Notes: generated by a model not told the origin, from the sequence alone. A stretch of 64,000 bases of DNA from Oscarella lobularis (GCF_947507565.1 NC_089191.1:1302001-1366000), one strand, 5' to 3'. Shown: positions 22,392-34,420, numbered from the stretch's first letter. Numbers and translations are program-made.

Positions 22392-24237
22392 CAGTTCCCG
22401 TCACTTAATACTACCGGGCACTATTGCAACAGGTCTTCGAGCGCGAAGTTTGAATTTGAGATAATGTAGTCTTCTTTTGATGTTTATCATGATAATTCTG
22501 ACTATATGTATTGCCTGATCAAAATTCTGCCTTTGTCAAACTTGTTTCCGGCGGAAATATTAACCAATTGAAGGACATCGTTCGATCGATGACGTCAGAC
22601 AAGCGGGAATCTTTCGCGCGCAAAACATTGAAACGAATCGATGTGCGAGTTCTTTGCAAACCCGCGTCGCTCTCGCTTTCGACGCTCGCCGTCGTTGCCA
22701 TGCCATGAGAAGCCCGGTCTGTTGAGAATACGAGCCACCCACTTGGGGCTCTTGGTTGGCACACCGTATCGCGCGACGAGCTGACGCTCATGGATGGCGT
22801 GATTATGTCACGTGGCAGGAAATACTTTGCTCCAAGTTCTACAAAAAAACCACTTCAATCATGCGGCTGCCACTGTGATCAATGGACTCTTTTGGCACTG
22901 TTTAAGCCACGCAGTGCAAGATCGCTATACCCCCTGTATCGACAGCTGATTCGCCAAAAATGTCAATCTACAGAGACCCTTTCAGCAATTATAATGCTTT
23001 TCAATTGTTTTATCAAGACACGCGAAGACTGCCGTATCTGTCTATTCCAGAGCCTACAGTGCTTATCAGCATAAATGGGAATCACGTGGTAGTGTGTGTT
23101 TATTGAGCGTAGAGTAAATTTGGTTGACTTTTTCGGATCCTTAAAAAATACTAGCTCCGGAAGGCTTTTCTCTACCTGCCGCCAAATTATTTAGTTGCGT
23201 TTCGCTTCTTGCAGCGAAAAACGTTAATCATGCGTGAGACTAAGGCTTGCTCGGTTTATCGCAAAAATTTAATTCACTGTGTACTATTTCCCGCACTTTT
23301 TACCTTTAACTGCTAAGCGATGTAAACCGAACGTTTTCATCGTTTTTGATTTTTAAGTTATTCTTTCTTTTGCGAAAAAAGCCATTACGTACATTTTTCC
23401 TTTGTTCGCGTTTTTTGAAAAAACAACGCAATGAATCCTATTCAACTTTTGCATCGGCTAATATCTATAAAGTACTGATGTTTTTATCGTTTCAATTTTG
23501 TTTTAAAATACCCAGTTTCAAAAATACTCAGTTTCATCAAAAGACAAAAAAAAGAAAGTAATGAATGAAATAGTAGAGCGCGCTATTGAAGTGGTATAGA
23601 TCACGCTAGTGAGGAATTCAACTTTGCGACAAAAAATGCGTGGATAGCGCTCCCAGTGAAAAAAAGATCGGTATTGTGACGACACGAATTTCAGTACACT
23701 GATTGGTCATAATACTAAAAGGCAAATTTTACGACTAGAGGCTTCAACGCCATTACTATCATGTAAAGAATCTTCTAACCATTCGAGGGATATGCAGTAT
23801 GAAGCTATACTGCTTTAAATTACCTAATATCACTTATGCTGATAAGCACCGTATTCAACGAAAACGTTACTACAGTAAATATGTTAATTAAATAATTAAT
23901 CCTACATCCATTTTGTTTCATTGTTTAACAATTAGGGTACTAAAGAACTTGACCTACTTCATGTGCAGCACGTGGTCTGAAACGTTTCGTGACATAAATC
24001 GCCCGTGTCATACTACCGTAGTGATAGCGCGGAGCAGCACGACGACGAAGTGGCTCTAAGATAGCCCGCTCCGGCTAAGTTTATTGCAGTTAGTTTTAGC
24101 TCAACCTCTCATTGCTGTCTCTTCCTCAAAGCTACTACGTCTTATGACGAGTCTTTTTCGAGACAAAATCATTCTACTTTGCTTTGTCATTTTATGATTG
24201 ACAAAGGAAATAGAATAATTTAGCCTCAAAGAAGACG
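22392..24237. other. No recognised gene
   Basis: Short overlapping frames on both strands (22,519-22,791 and 22,790-23,074) show no domain. The region from 23,100 to 24,200 is AT-rich with long A/T runs and two TTAATTAA-like spots near 23,885. I see nothing to annotate. Confidence 0.4.
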
Positions 24238-24330
24238 ATCGGCAGCGACTATTCGCGAATAACAATCGATCGGCCCACTATTTACAATGGTAGGCCGATC
24301 GATTGTTTTTCGCAGATAGTCGCTGCCAAT
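24238..24330. repeat. Foldback (near-perfect inverted repeat)
   Basis: Arms of about 43 bp beginning ATCGGCAGCGACTATTCGCG and its complement meet over a 5-7 base loop (TTTACAA). A few mismatches occur. It could be a small MITE or a hairpin scar. Both arms hold ACAATCGATCGGCC. It overlaps a minus-strand frame (24,226-24,543) that I do not recognise. Confidence 0.8.
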
Positions 24331-24879
24331 CGCGTAAATTTTTCCAGTGTTTGTCAAACGCAAAGTGGACATTGCACGCGAAGATGGCGGTGTTGCAAGA
24401 GCGATACGCGCTACGTTCTTTCGCGTGTTGCTGTAGCGTCTTTTCTTAGGCTTCGAAGACGTTTCTTTAGAGGATCGAGACTGTAGATCTGTTTCGTTCA
24501 AAGGATTTTTTCTTCCAGTCGGCATTAGCCCAGCGTCAAGCAACGGCGGGCTCTGCTTTTAACGTTTTAAACGCGTACTGCGTCTACCTACAAAAGCGTA
24601 CATCCAATCATCGCACATCGACGTCGCTACAAATATTACTTATTCTTCTGGTCCTTACACTACTCTCGTGTTCTCAAAGAGCGCGCCCACGCGCGTCTTT
24701 GTCACTTCCTTTCAATGCCTTCGCGGATCAGGCAAGCATGGCAACGTTGGCCTTTGTGAACGCTGCCCTCGACTTCGACGATGCAAGGCCGAACTCTCTC
24801 AACGGTAAACAATTCTGATGACTTTTGTCGGCCAACTGGGCGCACATTTACGCAATTCTAAGCTATATCATTGGGAAGA

Positions 24880-25760
24880 CTCAGGTTCGATGTTCTATCT
24901 GTTTTGCGCAGCACGGAGATTTGATCTCCGATGCCGAATATTTGCGGTCGGGCGTGTTGATAGAGTTGACGTTTGTACTGCTCTTGGGCTAACGTGACGG
25001 ACAACTGGGCTTCCTTTCACGCTGCCGAAAATTCTCAAAGCAACTCTTTCTTGTAGTTGTCGACTTCCAACGTGATGGCGCTGCGCTGACAAGACGGTCG
25101 TCTCGTCCAAAAAGCAAGAAAAACGAAGACTTTCCCGTATTGTGCGTAGAGGCAAACAGCAGACAGAGCAAGAAAGGATCTCATTCAGAACTGTGAAACT
25201 CAGAGTGCGCGTTTATCTTATTAATGCCGGTTAGGCGGCAGACTTCGGCAATCAGGTACACAAAGTCGCGTCCTCTTTCAGACAAGAGCTCGCCCCATGT
25301 CGGAAAATAAGTTCCTAAACTAGGGCCTTCGCTATTGAGGCCGCTGTTATCGGAAAAGCAGATATTTCTGGCTATTTGGTGAGGTAGTCGATGAATACGA
25401 CGACGTTGTGTTTCCATCTTCGGTTAGGGGTGAGAACGTTGACCGCTATCCTCTCAAAGGGTCCTACGTTTGAAATCGTATTTAGTTCTGGATTCACTAA
25501 ATGGCTTAGCCCATTTCGGCTTAAGCACGCAAGACACGACTTGCACTTTTGGCGAACGTCTCCTGCCATGCCGTCCCATCAATGTCTTTTTGAAAAAATG
25601 CTAAACAGGCTTTTCGTCGCAAAGCGGCCAAAGAATCGGCCGCTAAGAGCCATGGAGAGAAGAGCTTGTTACAGCGACTCGGGAGCTGTTACCCTCACTC
25701 TATACAGCAGGCGGACATCTACGTTTGCAAAGCACTCCATTAATGTGATGTTTAATTAAT
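24880..25760 (-). pseudogene. Ty3/gypsy retrotransposon integrase fragment, copy 1
   Basis: Minus strand from 25,760: NGVLCKRRCPP, then VRQKCKSCLACLSRNG (end of the HHCC zinc finger), NVGPFERIAVNVLTP, VVVFIDYLTK (catalytic core with the second Asp in FIDYLTK), LLSERGRDFVYLIAEVCRL with TGINKINAHSEFHSSE (end of core), SSFFLLFGRDDRLVSA, and a post-integrase RPQIFGIGDQI-like end near 24,920. Frames shift between blocks. This is the pol end of an LTR retrotransposon; no LTRs, gag or RT are seen. The second piece at 30,045-30,235 comes from the same family. DNA 24,331-24,879 has no other feature. Confidence 0.72.
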
Positions 25761-26416
25761 TGAATAACGAATACAAGCTTCCGACTTAGACAATTTCACC
25801 TTCTCACGATCTTCTCGCTCATCAGAAAGTGGTGTTGCGGCAATTGTTAGAAACACGTAGTCACAGTCTGTTTGTGACTTACAAGTAGTTGCTGCATCAT
25901 GCACTTGTTTCTTAAATTATCTGCAGAGTTCGCCATACTCATTGTCCGAATGTGTTCGATGTTTGCATGAAAGCTTTGACAGGTAATCTGGTCTTTTGAC
26001 GCTTAAAAAATGCCGAAATCGTGACTATCAGCGCCGTCTCTAAGAGCATATGCCTAACTTAACTGCCCAACCGACTTACGATCATTTTTGCTTCTTACCG
26101 AACAGCGGCGAAGACTTTTGGGACGTTGCTGATGGAGTACTAACACAGGATTGCGGAAGAAGTAAAAGATGTTCAGAATGATATAGATAGAAGAACGGTG
26201 TGCGTACGTCCATAAGAAGTTTGTGATTGGAGAAGTTCTTTTAAGCGCACCATACTGTTCTGAACCATTCTTGAGGCAAACGCATATCATGATTTTAAGA
26301 TCATTTCCAAAGATAAAAAAGAGTTGGAGTATTGGCAGTAGAAACAGAAATTGTTGTAATGTCGTCGATATTGTGTTAGTCTCGAAGTTCTGTCAGCAGG
26401 CTTACTTACTTATACA

Positions 26417-27100
26417 GTTGAACCCCGCTGCAACGACCACCCTTCGGACACGTAACAGGTGGTCGCTAGAGCGAGGTGGTCGCCCACCCGACAATGTAAT
26501 GTAGACGGCAAAAATGTAGTGTACACGAAGAACGTGTAGTGTGCGATGTGTTTTTTATTCGCTGTCACTCTCAACGGACTCTTCATGCAAAAAATGACAT
26601 AACAGATGTTTGTCTGCCTTCTAATCGTGAATGAAGCAGTTTTTCCTAAAGTTTACTTTCAAGAGAGACGCATTCCGAAAAAACATTCGTTGTAGCCTCG
26701 TGAGACGGAAAATAGCTTCAGATTCTCTGTGGCAGCAAGTGCTTCAGAAATGGATGTGATATTCGTCTCTACCACTTCTTCTTCGCAATCACTATCCTTA
26801 TCCGAAGATTCTTGATTTCTCTCTGAAACAAATTTTCCCAGCAGGTCATCCTCCCAGCCTTTTTTCAAAACCTCAGTTGTCGGTGCGCTCTCGTCGAAAG
26901 CAATATAATTGGCAGCATCTGCATTTCGTGCAAGGCCAAGACTGGTTATTTTGCTGCTGAGTAAAACCTGTTCATCGCCGTTCTCTGTAGCTGATTCATG
27001 GTCTGAAATTTCTTTCCACTGTTTATCAAAACCGGCTTTTCTGAAGCAATTTCAGGATCGTAGTAGTGTGGGGAAACGTAGAAATCGTTTTTGAGCCAAA
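26417..27100 (-). pseudogene. Tigger relic with terminal sequence, copy 2
   Basis: At 26,417-26,485 lies a Tigger-type terminus, CAGTTGAACCCCGCTGCAAC followed by GACCACC and an inner GGTGGTCGCTAGAGCGAGGTGGTCG. Upstream of it in minus sense is the acidic tail of a Tigger protein: VLKKGWEDDLLGKFVSERN, then EEEVVETNITSISEAL (26,868-26,659), preceded by NCFRKAGF and IAFDESAPTTEV (to about 27,080). This matches AKGWEDELLSEFVEGN in the Tigger gene at base 3-851, so they are related. The catalytic part is missing or too decayed to place. DNA 25,761-26,416 and 27,101-27,897 shows no other gene. Confidence 0.7.
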
Positions 27101-27895
27101 AATACAGGCTACGGGAACAGGCTGTTAAAGAAGCGCAAAAACCGGAGTGGCGTATTTTATAAACGTTTTCGCAGGGAGGAATTGTCGCTGAAAAACGTAA
27201 CAGATGCGTGAATCGCCGTTACAGCTGGAACGACCATGTCAAAACAGATCATGTACTCTTTATGTAGGTGTAGGCGATCGAATGCATGGGAAAATGACAA
27301 ACAATTATTTGTAGCGTTAAATAAATGGCCAGTTACACAGGAAACAGAAGCATACGTCCGGAAACAAACGCGAAAATGTGTGGGCAAAAGTCAGATTTTT
27401 TGGAACAGTCTTTCGTAATTTACGGCAAAAAGGCAGATGGTCGATGAAGCCAATGGATGACCTGGGGTATTGCTTTATAGACATGCGCATTTTGATTACG
27501 ATCGAGTCACTGGACAGCGATGCGATTTTCTGTTGTTTTCTCATCGTAAGCATGTGAATTGCGTTGTGCGCAAACTCGACAAGAACCCACAATGTGAAGC
27601 CTACGAGATGTGATTATGACCACGTGAGCTACGCTGAGCATTTCACAAGGCGAACGATACGACGATACAACGGAATGTCCTAGCGAAGTTACTCGTCTAT
27701 ATACTTTTCGTTGTCGTTTGTCTTATGTATATAATATTATACGCTCGTGGCTTTAGTACGTCGCGATAAACCGCTGGTCCAAATCACGTTTATATAGACT
27801 AAGCCTGTTTTGATTATTGCAAAAGCCTTGAATTGAAATCCGGTCAATGGAGAAGAGAGCTTGGGAAAAGCTCAGGGAACGAAAGAGGGAAGCTA

Positions 27896-29624
27896 TACCG
27901 TATTACCGCACATAAAAGCGCTTGCGCTTCTACGTGAAAACAGGCTTTGACGGCAAATTAACGTGTTCATTCCGATATAGGCGCATGCGCTTGTATGTGA
28001 ACAACCAGTTTGAGTACACGACGTGAGGCAATATAACAGGCAAGACAAAAGCTAAGCTATTCGTTTGGGTTCCGAAGTTCAATCTTCGTAGAGATCGCCC
28101 TCATCTCTACAGGACCTGCTGCTTTCGTCTGGATGTTCTGATTCATCGTCTGACTCATCGTCAGATTCATCGTCAGATTCATTATCACTAAAATCTGAAT
28201 GGCTCAGTTCAGATTCTAAACTTCCGCCGCCAATGAGCAACTGCAATCGAGAATTTAAAGTCTCTCCGCTTTCAGGCGTAACAATGCCACATGAAGTAAA
28301 CGACTTCGCAATCATGGTATCGTCAGTTGCTTTCCAGCATTCATCGACCCATTCCGCAATCATTTTGTAGCTGGCAGACTTTCTGTTGCCGCTCTTAGTA
28401 AATTCCTGTTCACCACTTCTCAACCACTCTTGCCATTTCTCTCGCATTGCAGATTTGAAGGGTTTGTTCCATGAGACGTCACACGGCTGTACAATGGGTG
28501 TCAAACCCGGCGGGATAAAGACTGCCGTAGTTTGGTGGTGACGTTTCAATGCTGATAGAACTGTTTTGTTCATATGGCTCGCATGCCTGTCGTACACTAG
28601 ACAGGCGGGAGCACGAAACAGGGAGTTTGGCCTTTTCCTCCAAACTTCTGTCATCCAAAATTTCAGCAAATCCGAAGTCATGGAGCCTCCCTTTGCAACT
28701 GTTACCACGATATCTTTAGGAAAAGGGCCCTTCGGGATTTTCTTCAATCCTTTGAATATTATCATTGGCGGCAATTTTGTACCATTCGCCATTGCGCAGA
28801 GAACAACTGTGTACCTGAGTTTCTGTTTGCCAGTTGTTTTGGATGGTACAGTTTTGACGCCTCTGAAGTCTATCGTCCTCTTGGACGGCATGTCAAACCA
28901 CATGGGTGTTTCATCCATGTTGGCAATGGAAGAGAGTGGAAGGTGCCCTTCGTCGATCACAGTTCTGCAACTTTCAATAAACTCTCTTGCTTTGTCAGCG
29001 GCATCTGCCGGAATTTTTTGCCCCTCCGTCGTTACTGTGCGTGTGGAAAGGCGATGACGTTTCATAAATCTGTGTAGCCATCCGTTTGAAGCACAGAATG
29101 TGTCTCCTGGCTCTTCTAGATAGGTGTCTTCGTACAGCTTAAGAGCTTGTTTTTTCACCGATGCGCCGTCAAGAAGTACGTGATCGTCTTCCCTGCATGA
29201 GCGAATCCACTCAAGCAGCCGCACTTCCATTTCCGGAAACGACGCCGAAGACCCGTCTTTAGGTGTTCGCAGAAGACGCCGACGCTTCCTTCCTGCGGTA
29301 TCTCTCCCAGCGGCGAGTTTCTCGAGTTCATCGTGCTGTTTTCGCCAACTCTGAACAAGCTTACGGTGAACTCCATGCATTTTCGCTGTGGCTGATACGT
29401 TTCCGTCATTTAGAGTAAGGCTCGACACAACGCGACGCTTAAAATCAAGTGAGTATGACTTTCTTCTGGCTGCCATGCAAGCAGATTGCGACCCGACAAC
29501 GATTGCGCAAAGTTGGCACCTTACCTCGTGGTATTGGCGCATGCGCTACTACCCCGAGATATAAGCGCACCCTGTGATAAATTCACATGGTAGCGCATGC
29601 GCTTTTATGTGCGGTAATACGGTA
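27896..29624. mobile_element. Intact-looking pogo-like DNA transposon, 1,725 bp
   Basis: The element spans 27,898-29,622 between TA dinucleotides (27,896-27,897 and 29,623-29,624). The TIRs begin CCGTATTACCGCACATAAAA and are identical for 24 bp, then 6 of the next 7. Subterminal copies of the palindrome GCGCATGCGC occur near both ends (about 27,980; 29,537; 29,595) and may bind the transposase. One uninterrupted gene fills the interior. Near-identical ends and an open frame point to a recent insertion. Confidence 0.9.
28079..29476 (-). CDS. Pogo/jerky-type transposase, complete
   Basis: A single open frame of 465 codons from the ATG at 29,476 (MAARRKSYSLDFKRRVV); an in-frame ATG at 29,542 would give 487 but sits inside the palindromic end, so I prefer the inner start. 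Residue numbers from 29,476: N-terminal helix-turn-helix (about 5-60, VSATAKMHGVHRKLVQSW); CENP-B/Tc5-type DNA-binding region (about 85-155, GWLHRFMKRHRLSTR); DDE_1 catalytic core with the three Asp in SIANMDETPMWFD, CLVYDRHASH and IVQPCDVSWNKPFK, all kept, and VFIPPGLTP before the third. The tail has repeated DDES units. It would excise and reinsert its own element at TA sites in the nucleus. No introns, no stops. Confidence 0.9.
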   Translation of the reverse strand: MAARRKSYSLDFKRRVVSSLTLNDGNVSATAKMHGVHRKLVQSWRKQHDELEKLAAGRDTAGRKRRRLLRTPKDGSSASFPEMEVRLLEWIRSCREDDHVLLDGASVKKQALKLYEDTYLEEPGDTFCASNGWLHRFMKRHRLSTRTVTTEGQKIPADAADKAREFIESCRTVIDEGHLPLSSIANMDETPMWFDMPSKRTIDFRGVKTVPSKTTGKQKLRYTVVLCAMANGTKLPPMIIFKGLKKIPKGPFPKDIVVTVAKGGSMTSDLLKFWMTEVWRKRPNSLFRAPACLVYDRHASHMNKTVLSALKRHHQTTAVFIPPGLTPIVQPCDVSWNKPFKSAMREKWQEWLRSGEQEFTKSGNRKSASYKMIAEWVDECWKATDDTMIAKSFTSCGIVTPESGETLNSRLQLLIGGGSLESELSHSDFSDNESDDESDDESDDESEHPDESSRSCRDEGDLYED

Positions 29625-30044
29625 AGCCTCGTTTTCAGCTGATACGTTAATTTAGAACAAGTTTTTGTGCGACCTCATGCGCTACAAGTAGTCATGTAGC
29701 CTTGCTTCCTCCTCGCCGTCTCCGCTGTTCGTGATGCCAAAAGCAACTACACTGAGTAACAAGGGTCAGCGCAATGTCAAAAATGTGGGTCCACGTGAAA
29801 CTGATTTGGTTTCGGATTTGGCCTAATGATTGTGCCTATCATCTTATACGCATTAAATGTTATTTACAGCACTCGGGGCTCAGTTATAGCCTTCGGCTTT
29901 GTTTTGTGCAATAAGTCACGTTCCTCGTGGCATAATGCACGATCACCGTTTAATAAATCATACGTATACTGCTCGCTAGACGCTCCACGTCGGCAAATAA
30001 CTTCTTCGCAACCAACAATTTTGCTATCGCAGAAAAACTGTTAG
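29625..30044. other. No gene seen
   Basis: Only short frames without recognisable domains lie between the pogo-like element and the next gypsy fragment. Confidence 0.4.
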
Positions 30045-30235
30045 CTATTTATTGAGGTAGTCTTTGAATACGACGACGTTAGGTGAAGCGTCAAGACGTC
30101 GACTGCTCTCCTTGCAAACGGTCCTCTGACGGCATTTGACTTCAGTTCCAGCTTCTCCGAACGACTAAGCTCATTACTTGTTTTTTTTGCAAACGTCTTC
30201 TCACGTGCCGTTTCACCAATAACTTTTAGACAAAA
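30045..30235 (-). pseudogene. Ty3/gypsy integrase fragment, copy 2
   Basis: The plus strand GAGGTAGTCTTTGAATACGACGACGTT matches the copy at 25,378-25,405 closely. Minus-strand translation gives FAKKTSNELSRSEKLELKS, then GPFARRAVDVL, like NVGPFERIAVNVL in copy 1. Only about 190 bp remain. Confidence 0.55.
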
Positions 30236-30867
30236 TGCCGTTTCTAGTAAAACAATTGCAGATTCGGTCGCTGTGTTCTTCCGATAAAAGAGAGAATGAA
30301 TTTGCGAATATTCAATAAAAAATTAGGGCGAATAAAGAAAGCCTACTAGTGCGTGTCGAAATCAACCCACCTTTACGACGCCGCAACGCCGAAACGGCGC
30401 GTCGTACAGCGACAAACGACAGGTCGATCTAAAGCTTTTATCGGTCGACGGCGTGCGATGCGCCGTTTGTCGTACAGCGAGTGCGAAATATTGGAAACAC
30501 GAACACGGCCATTTTTGCGCTTCGCGAATAGGCGTAAACGACTTTCTAAGTAACGTCAAAAGCAGCGAAAAGCTTTAAAACGTTTCGAAAACGTCGTTTC
30601 ACATCACTTCAAAACGATTGCACCGTATTCCGAGGTGCGCGTCACCTCTTCGCGACGCGACGCCGCGTTTTCACCTTACCTGATTGCATTATTACATGCT
30701 TCTGTACGTCACTTAGTAGAGGCAACTCAGAGCCTGCAATGCCGATGTAGGATATCGACAAATGTAGACCCTTATTAGGTGTCAATGTCACGGACGTGTT
30801 CTACGGTAGGATATTTACCATCTGATTATCTTTTGTAGCCACCGATCAGCTTTTTCATTAGAGAAAC

Positions 30868-31085
30868 TGTTCGACAAATTTTTCACGAAGGACAGTGTTA
30901 AGTCACGGCATATGCGCCGATTTCTCCGACGAGTTTACCACAGCAAAGTGAGTTTTAGTAATATGAACGTGTTCTGTGTTTTATCATATCAATTTAAAGT
31001 GCCCAAATTTTGTATGGCATGTTGACGGCTATGATAAGCTGAAACCGTTTGGATGCGACATTCACGGTGATGTTGACGGGTTAGC
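30868..31085 (+). pseudogene. Integrase-core relic, copy 2 (fragment)
   Basis: Two exon pieces separated by a short GT/AG-like gap: KLFDKFFTKDSVKSRHMRRF then LRRVYHSK (30,868-30,952), and PNFVWHVDGYDKLKPFG with CDIHGDVDG (31,005-31,080). The WHVDGYDKLKP motif holds the first catalytic Asp of the animal integrase-core family also seen at 20.1 and 37.0 kb. Nothing of the rest is found. The stretch 30,236-30,867 has only arginine-rich frames from a CGTCGTAC-rich repeat near 30,380-30,480. Confidence 0.6.
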
Positions 31086-31379
31086 CTTAGCTATTAAAAG
31101 CACGAAAAAATGTCTACTCTTTTTGAAAGATTGTCTCGTAAAATACTTTGGCTACGGGTTTTTAGTTTAGCTGTATAACGGTAAACTTTTCTAATCGGTT
31201 AAAAATATTTTTTGAGCCGTCCAAGTCGTTGACGATTGTAGCAACCTATGCTGTGCTTTTTTGTGTTTTGAGGAGCACTACTTTCCAACAGCTTCGCTAA
31301 GTGGCCGTCCGATGTCGATGATCAAAATTGCTTAGGAGACTGAAAGGCGTCCCCGCTGGCTTCTATGCTAACCCTTTTC

Positions 31380-31720
31380 GAAGAGAGAAGCGTCTGAAAC
31401 TTTGTCTATGACTGTCATTGTCTTTTCCGCGTGTTTATCGGTGCACAGCAGTCTAGGTGCGAAAAGTGAATCAAACTCAATAATTGAGCATGTGCCTCTT
31501 TAGTCTTCAACATACTGCAGAGTGGTGAACTTGACGACATAACGTTACTTCTCGATCCGTCCTCTTTCTTTAGCCATGAAAGACATTCCTTAGTAGCACT
31601 CCTATTCAAACAAACGCGTCAAACAGGCTTTGTAGCTAGTGACAAAAGAATCCATCATCAGATTGTTTCCTTTGCTGTCATAGACAGCTACTAGCCTCTT
31701 TTTACTGAAAAGTTACAAAA
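31380..31720 (-). pseudogene. Unrecognised coding relic
   Basis: Minus-strand frames read KKRLVAVYDSKGNNLMMDSF then VTSYKACLTRLF and, after a stop, SSSSPLCSMLKTKEAHAQLL, FSHLDCCAPINTRKR and TVIDKVSDASLFEKG. The peptide has natural composition and conserved-looking Cys/Trp/Lys motifs, so I think it is real coding DNA that has decayed, but I cannot name the family. Confidence 0.35.
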
Positions 31721-33039
31721 GGTTGACTGCTGCTGAAAACGACATCCTCGTTTCAAAGTTGTGACAAAGGTCAGCACAGGAGTGGCACGAAAGACAAAAC
31801 AATGGGATACAGTTGCAAAAGAGATCGAAAACGACGGCATTAAACAGCATGTCGCCCAGACTTTACCGCTTCCAGCGTCGTCCTGTGTTAACCGTGCGAA
31901 AAAAACTTTAATAAAATTTTGATAAAATTATTGCACTTTTCAGCAATCTCTTGAGTTGTAGGAGTTGTTCCAGTTGGGGCGAATATCGAAGTCAAGCCAA
32001 GCGAAGTCATCGGACGGACGGCAGTTTTGAAGACATTCACGAGCGTTTCTGTTAAATATCGAAACAAGAAAAGGTTCCGATAAATATCTTCCACGTATCG
32101 TGACATTTTGATTACTAAGGTTTCTTTTGTGTACCGTCCTTACTTTGAAGACATAGATTGCAAAAAATACTATTGTTGCCGGTAATTAAGACGACGCTCC
32201 AAACGACGACAATGTTGATAATTCCAACAACAACGACAACGGTTCTTCTCGACTAAGATATTTATTCCGTCACTCAGGAGTGTATTCGCGAACCTGAGCG
32301 CAGCCGTAAGGTTCGCCAGATGATGTCTGCGCTCTTCTATAGACATCTGTGGACAAGCGGAAAGAAAACGATCAAAGTTGCTCCGAAGGCAGTGGGAAAG
32401 ATGATCGGCGTGGGTGAGAAGAGCGTTCGAGTCTGGATGACTGACTTAAAATCAAACGGGGCTAATTCCCTACAGACGGTCGTGGGAAATATTGTCACGT
32501 AAGCAGCATGCATAATAAGAATGTTTGACGCGAAGTTACCAAATGGATCCGTGAAAATACTAGCGTCAATGGAAGAGGCAATATGACAAAGATTTCCAGC
32601 GTTACATCAGAGATTGAAGAGAAGAGGGATAGGAAGCTCCCGTCGTCACGTAACAGGAAGTAGGGCCCGACAACTGCCTGCAGTTGCCCCATGTGCGTTA
32701 CGGCTAAGGCCCGTATATTGTTCACATAAACGGCGAAATGTAGCACTGTGTGACTTTCCGAATATTTTTCTACGGTAATGTACTTTCAAAATTGTTGAAA
32801 CAATTTTGGCATACATCTTTATTGTAATATTCGCTCTTATCCCTAACTTTATCGCGAGCGACTTTTACGTACCTCTTACGGTCGTCTTTCAGTGTCCTAC
32901 GCGGCCTGATGGCCTTTCACGGATTGCCTGTCTACTATTTTCAGCTTCCCTAGTCCTATTTGCGCATCCAAGGAGATTTCCACTGACTTTAGAGCATAAA
33001 TTGCAATATACGGGGTTCTTTTCATCGCTAGTTTACGTA
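31721..33039. other. No recognised gene
   Basis: A 60-codon plus-strand frame at 32,320-32,502 contains VAPKAVGKMIGVGEKSVRVW, which looks like a helix-turn-helix of a transposase N-terminus, followed by decayed sequence. Nothing else is supported. Confidence 0.35.
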
Positions 33040-34420
33040 CCAAACTAGCAGTCAACCCGGCTTCGCCCGGGTATTGGTCTTACTAATAGCTTTCCCTCTT
33101 CTTCTGGAAGTTCTCCTTCCCAGCAGTGAATATGCATCATGCATATTGACCGCTGATAAAGTAAGGCTTCCCGTATATAGTGTGAGGAACTCATACAGAA
33201 GGGGAACAAAAGAGGAAAGGACAGGGAATTCTAAATTGACAATTTCTATTAGACACTCAGTTCCTAACTCTGACTTGAATAATCCTGTTAGAAATCAGAC
33301 CCTGACTCCGGCTTGATCATTTCTGTTATATAAACAGTCGACCCGAAGCTCCAGCTTCATTGTTTCTGTATTATTAGCGTTGGTTACACTACGGCATGAA
33401 CTACGGGGAGGTCTATACGCATATCAACCTCTGGGGGAGAGAACGCCCAGAAATGGGAGCCGAAGTCAGAAAAAGGGAAGTGAAGGTCCTCAGATACACA
33501 TTTCCTATAACTCCGGCCCCAATGAAGTCTCATAGATACTCAGTCCCTAACTCCAGCTTTATTGATAGATGCTCCTGTAGTCCCTGACCGTAGCTTCATT
33601 ATTTCTGTTATTAATTAATACCGTCCTTAACTCCAGGTTCTCGCCTCCAGGCACAGACACCCTGATAAATTATTATAGGAGGGAAGGTCTCTACTTAACA
33701 ATTCCTATTAGATACTCAGTTCCTAAATCTGACTTAACTATGTCTATTAAAATCAGTCTTTGACTCCGGTTTGATTATGTCTGTTATCTAAAGAGTCAAT
33801 CCCTACCTCCAGCTTCATTCTGCGTTATAGCGTTGGTAACACTACGACATGCACTACGGGGAGGTCCATATGCATATCACCTCTTGGGGGAGAGAAATTT
33901 TAGCAATGGGAGCCGCAGTCAGAAAAAGGTCCTCAGACACAGAGTCCCTAACTAACTCCGACCCCAACCCCAATCAAGTCTATTAGATCAGTCCCTAATT
34001 CCGGCTTCAATAAATAGATACTCCAGTAGTCCCTTACTCTAGCTCGATTATTTCTGTTATCAAAACAGTCCCTAACTCCAGGTTCTCGCCTCCAGGCACA
34101 AACACCCTGATAAATTATTATAGGAGGGACTGTCGCTGCGTGACAATTCCTATTAGATACTCAGTTCCTTAATCTGACTTAACTATTTCTATTACACAAA
34201 TAAGTCTTTGACTCCGGCTTGATTATGTCTGTTATCTAAACAGTCGATCCCTAACTCCAGCTTCATTAGCATTGGCTACACTACGACATGCACTACGGGG
34301 AGGTCAATATGCAAATCCCCCTTTGGGGGAGAGAACTTTTAGTAATGGGAGCCGGAGTCAGAAATAGGTCCTCAGACAGAGTCCCTAATTCCGGCCCAAT
34401 CAAGTCCACCGGAAGGTTAT
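33040..34420 (+). repeat. Tandem satellite, about 440-445 bp unit, three copies
   Basis: The landmark CACTACGG/ACATG ... CTACGGGGAGGT recurs at about 33,390, 33,835 and 34,278, giving a 440-445 bp period. Each unit contains several diverged subunits of about 35-40 bp of the form CAGTCCCTAACTCCGGCTT ... TTTCTGTTAT. Small frames such as 33,396-33,587 and 34,288-34,470 start at the same repeat landmark and are repeat artefacts. Confidence 0.85.

Noticed and set aside
24880..25760. Endogenous retrovirus with envelope
   Set aside because: Only integrase of Ty3/gypsy type is seen; no envelope, LTR or other retroviral gene.
27421..27600. Plus-strand Tigger start (YGKKADGR ... WMTWG)
   Set aside because: Resemblance to the YKANKKAWMTGD motif is short and followed by stops; not enough to support a separate gene.
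28566..29057. 163-codon plus-strand frame
   Set aside because: Lies wholly antisense to the intact pogo transposase and has no domain of its own.
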